A stretch of DNA of 8,521 nucleotides from the NCBI GenBank assembly GCA_029933115.1, contig JAOZOT010000135.1:1-8521 (forward strand), read 5' to 3'. The notes beneath the pieces were generated by a model. That model saw only the letters and a list, made by a program, of their open reading frames with translations, was not told the origin of the DNA and did not search any database. This document shows positions 6,899 to 8,521 of this stretch, in pieces; the stretch's first letter is position 1; each line of letters opens with the position of its first letter. This stretch comes from Anaerolineae bacterium (GTDB taxonomy: Bacteria > Chloroflexota > Anaerolineae > E26-bin7). A program made the translations under genes and the position numbers.

Positions 6899-8305
6899 TC
6901 AATACGCCCCTTTCCCCTTAATCACCGCCCCCACTGTCTTCCACAGAATCTTGAGATCCAGCAGCAAGGAGTAGTTGCGAATGTAGAACAGATCATATTG
7001 GGTGTTGAGATGCATAGGCAGGTCGCTGCGGCCGCTGACTTGCCACCAGCCGGTGATGCCCGGTGGCACGGTCAGGCGTCTGCGCTGCCAGGGTTCATAC
7101 TGTTCCACGATAAAGACTTGCTCCGGTCGCGGGCCGACCAGACTCATCTCACCCTTGAGGACGTTGAACAGTTGCGGCAGCTCATCCAGGCTGGTGCGGC
7201 GCAAGATGCGTCCCACCCGCGTGACCCGAGGGTCATCCCTGACTTTGTATACGATCTTGCCGTCCTCTCTCTTGACGGCCACAGCACTCTGAGCCTCCTC
7301 TGCACCGCAAACCATAGTCCTGAACTTGTACATCCAGAAGAGCCGGCCGTTCTCACCCACTCGCTGCTGTTTGAAGATCACCGGCCCAGGCGAATCCAGC
7401 TTGATAGCCAGGGCGATGAGCAACATGAGAGGCCAGGCGAGCAGGAGACCCACCGCGCTCACCACAACGTCAAAGGTGCGTTTCGCCAACCGGTCCAGGC
7501 CATCAATGACCGGTTCGTGCACTCCAATGAGCGGAATGCCGGCCAAACTCTCCACACTGGAACGAAGGACGGCCAGCTTCAAAAAGTCGGGCACGATGCG
7601 TATCCGCACCGGCAGGTCTTGCAACTCATAGACCACCCGCTCAACCGTCTGGTAAGCAGCCGAAGGCAGGGCAATGATGACCTCGTCAATGTTGTGCCGG
7701 GTGACGATCTCGGCAATGTCGGCGATTTTGCCCAGAATAGGCAAGCCCGGGGCTTCCTCATCATCCACAAAGCCCTGCCAGGTGAAGCCCAAGCCCAGGT
7801 GAGAGTCTATGGCTCCAGCCACAGCCGCTCCCATCTCATTAGCGCCCACGATGAGCACCCGACTGAGGTAGCGTCCCCGAGCCTGTAACGCTCGCAAAAT
7901 CCCACCGACCACCAGGCGCAGGCTGGACAAAAAGGCCAGGTCCAGAATGAAGAAATAGAAGACCAGAAGGCGAGAGACGTCACGGAACGACAGGTAAAGC
8001 GATCCGGCAAAGACAAAGACAGCCGTCGGCACGGCCACCATCAGCATCTTTAGCTCCTCGCGGAGGCTGGGCGCACGCTTGGCGTCGTAGACGCCCAGGG
8101 CTCGGAAGAGGAGAGGCCAGATCAGGGCTACCAACAGGTAGATGTAAGGGTTAAGAAAGCTCTTGGTAGGATCAATGGCCTTGCCCAGCGGGATGCAACG
8201 TCGTGCCACATCGCTCAGATAGAGAGCAACCTCGGTCAGGAACAGGTCTACCACAAATAGCAGGGCGATGATGCCTTCAAATTTCCGTAACATCGCTTCG
8301 CTCAC
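6899..8305 (-). CDS. Undecaprenyl-phosphate sugar-1-phosphate transferase (WbaP/WcaJ-like PHPT)
   Basis: Integral membrane enzyme of 468 residues that starts repeat-unit synthesis by moving a sugar 1-phosphate from a UDP-sugar onto undecaprenyl phosphate. The N-terminal half has four membrane segments (about 11-31, 53-72, 85-106, 112-138). A Rossmann-like domain follows (VLIVGANEMGAAVAG 150-164; GFVDDEE 178-184). The catalytic bacterial sugar transferase domain starts near 276 with a re-entrant hydrophobic helix (FDVVVSAVGLLLAWPLMLLIALAIK), then SPGPVIFKQQRVG (305-317), MYKFRTM (325-331), and TSLDELPQLFNVLKGEMSLVGPRPE (371-395), with the catalytic D374-E375 pair. PPGITGWWQVSGR (414-426) completes the family pattern. 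The sugar (Gal, Glc, GlcNAc or other) is not decidable. The start could be GTG 8305 or ATG 8293; neither has a strong ribosome site. It is first in the operon, about 75 bases below the predicted transcription start. Confidence 0.95.
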   Translation of the reverse strand: MSEAMLRKFEGIIALLFVVDLFLTEVALYLSDVARRCIPLGKAIDPTKSFLNPYIYLLVALIWPLLFRALGVYDAKRAPSLREELKMLMVAVPTAVFVFAGSLYLSFRDVSRLLVFYFFILDLAFLSSLRLVVGGILRALQARGRYLSRVLIVGANEMGAAVAGAIDSHLGLGFTWQGFVDDEEAPGLPILGKIADIAEIVTRHNIDEVIIALPSAAYQTVERVVYELQDLPVRIRIVPDFLKLAVLRSSVESLAGIPLIGVHEPVIDGLDRLAKRTFDVVVSAVGLLLAWPLMLLIALAIKLDSPGPVIFKQQRVGENGRLFWMYKFRTMVCGAEEAQSAVAVKREDGKIVYKVRDDPRVTRVGRILRRTSLDELPQLFNVLKGEMSLVGPRPEQVFIVEQYEPWQRRRLTVPPGITGWWQVSGRSDLPMHLNTQYDLFYIRNYSLLLDLKILWKTVGAVIKGKGAY

Positions 8306-8318
8306 AACTCAAGGGCTT

Positions 8319-8339
8319 GCGCAGTGAAGCTCGCTGCGC
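8319..8339 (-). other. GC-rich hairpin in the operon leader
   Basis: Six-base perfect arms GCGCAG and CTGCGC enclose a 9-base loop in the predicted untranslated leader, 14 bases before the GTG start codon. No run of T follows, so it does not look like an intrinsic terminator. It could slow translation initiation or protect the message, or be incidental in GC-rich DNA. Confidence 0.4.
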
Positions 8340-8385
8340 CGGTCTGCCAGAGGTTCTGTCGTTATGTATTGCGCTTCGTTATTTC

Positions 8386-8414
8386 ATTATACACGTATAC
8401 TAAGGCGGCGTCAA
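8386..8414 (-). promoter_or_regulatory. Sigma-70-type promoter of the operon
   Basis: On the minus strand TTGACG (8414-8409) is followed by a 17-base spacer and a perfect TATAAT (8391-8386). Only the last base of the -35 box departs from the consensus TTGACA. Transcription would begin near 8379-8380, leaving a leader of about 75 bases before the first gene. The next minus-strand gap longer than a dozen bases does not occur before the window edge, so this promoter could serve all genes here. A promoter this close to consensus suggests good basal expression, unless repressed. Confidence 0.8.
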
Positions 8415-8434
8415 TAAGACCATAGTACCACAGT

Positions 8435-8451
8435 GTGTAGCAAAGGTGTAG
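8435..8451. promoter_or_regulatory. GTGTAG direct repeats upstream of the promoter
   Basis: Two copies of GTGTAG (8435-8440 and 8446-8451) start 11 bases apart, about one helical turn, and lie roughly 21 bases upstream of the -35 box as read on the minus strand. This spacing is seen for activators that bind direct repeats. Six-base repeats are short and could be chance. Confidence 0.25.
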
Positions 8452-8498
8452 AATTAGGGGTGATACTGTGACAGCGTGTCTGAAAAATGCTCGTAGTG

Positions 8499-8512
8499 GC
8501 GACTTGAGTCGC
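8499..8512. repeat. REP-like palindrome GCGACT-TG-AGTCGC
   Basis: Perfect six-base arms around a two-base centre; a G-T and a T-A pair extend it outwards by two positions, and CGT (8492-8494) and ACG (8515-8517) can pair beyond a small internal loop. It resembles the short dispersed extragenic palindromes of many bacterial genomes. It lies about 85 bases upstream of the -35 box, so it may instead belong to the end of the neighbouring transcription unit off the right edge. No T-run flanks it on either strand. Confidence 0.5.
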
Positions 8513-8521
8513 TAACGACCG

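Larger units (their letters stand above)
8306..8521. other. Intergenic region upstream of the polysaccharide operon
   Basis: The only non-coding stretch of length in the window, visibly more AT-rich in its middle (8380-8465) than the genes. It contains the operon promoter (8386-8414), a leader with a GC-rich hairpin (8319-8339), a pair of GTGTAG direct repeats upstream of the promoter, a widely spaced CACAGT/ACTGTG inverted pair (8429-8434 and 8465-8470), and a strong palindrome (8499-8512). I see no tRNA, recognisable riboswitch, transposase or convincing small ORF in it. Confidence 0.8.

Noticed and set aside
6773..7888. A 371-codon open frame on the plus strand, mostly antisense to the sugar-phosphate transferase gene
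   Set aside because: Its translation is rich in Gln, His, Pro and Arg with no recognisable domain, while the minus-strand frame has every family motif. It also runs across the boundary into wecB. It is a by-product of codon bias in the real genes.
8319..8339. Hairpin read as an intrinsic terminator
   Set aside because: No U-tract follows on either strand, and it lies between the promoter and the first gene.
8306..8385. ops/JUMPStart element expected in front of long polysaccharide operons
   Set aside because: No GGCGGTAG-type motif is present on the minus strand of the leader.
1..8521. CRISPR array, tRNA, rRNA, transposase, prophage or defence genes
   Set aside because: No regularly spaced repeats, RNA gene signatures or relevant protein motifs were seen; the space is filled by polysaccharide genes.

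Overview
The window holds one compact operon, read entirely on the minus strand (from about 8380 down to the left edge), for building a cell-surface polysaccharide such as an O-antigen, capsule or exopolysaccharide. Almost every base between 54 and 8305 is coding. Neighbouring genes overlap by a few bases or lie 1 to 12 bases apart, so they are probably transcribed and translated together. The host is a bacterium of moderately high GC content. Alternative start codons are common: GTG is used or likely in three of the seven complete genes. Nothing here fixes the phylum. The REP-like palindrome and the gene mix would suit an environmental lineage such as Chloroflexota, but that is only a guess.

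In transcription order: 8306-8521 is the only real non-coding stretch. It holds a very good sigma-70-type promoter (TTGACG, 17-base spacer, TATAAT), a short leader with a GC-rich hairpin, and a 14-base palindrome near the right edge. Then come the initiating polyprenyl-phosphate sugar-1-phosphate transferase (6899-8305), UDP-GlcNAc 2-epimerase WecB (5780-6895), a Wzx/MOP-type flippase (4314-5783), an unnamed nucleotidyltransferase-fold protein (3224-4312), a cytoplasmic alkaline-phosphatase-superfamily enzyme (1992-3224), two GT2 glycosyltransferases (990-1979 and 54-986), and the first codons of a probable eighth gene running off the left edge (1-64).

The likely logic is as follows. The first enzyme loads a sugar phosphate onto undecaprenyl phosphate at the inner face of the membrane. 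WecB supplies UDP-ManNAc, the two GT2 enzymes extend the repeat unit, and the flippase moves it across the membrane. No polymerase (Wzy), chain-length regulator or export protein is visible, so these would lie further downstream or elsewhere. The least ordinary part is the middle pair, the nucleotidyltransferase-fold protein and the AP-superfamily enzyme. Their stop and start share one base. The second keeps all expected metal ligands but has glycine where the family's catalytic Thr, Ser or Cys nucleophile normally sits. The pair may add and remove, or otherwise handle, a phosphate-linked substituent on the glycan, but no function is established.
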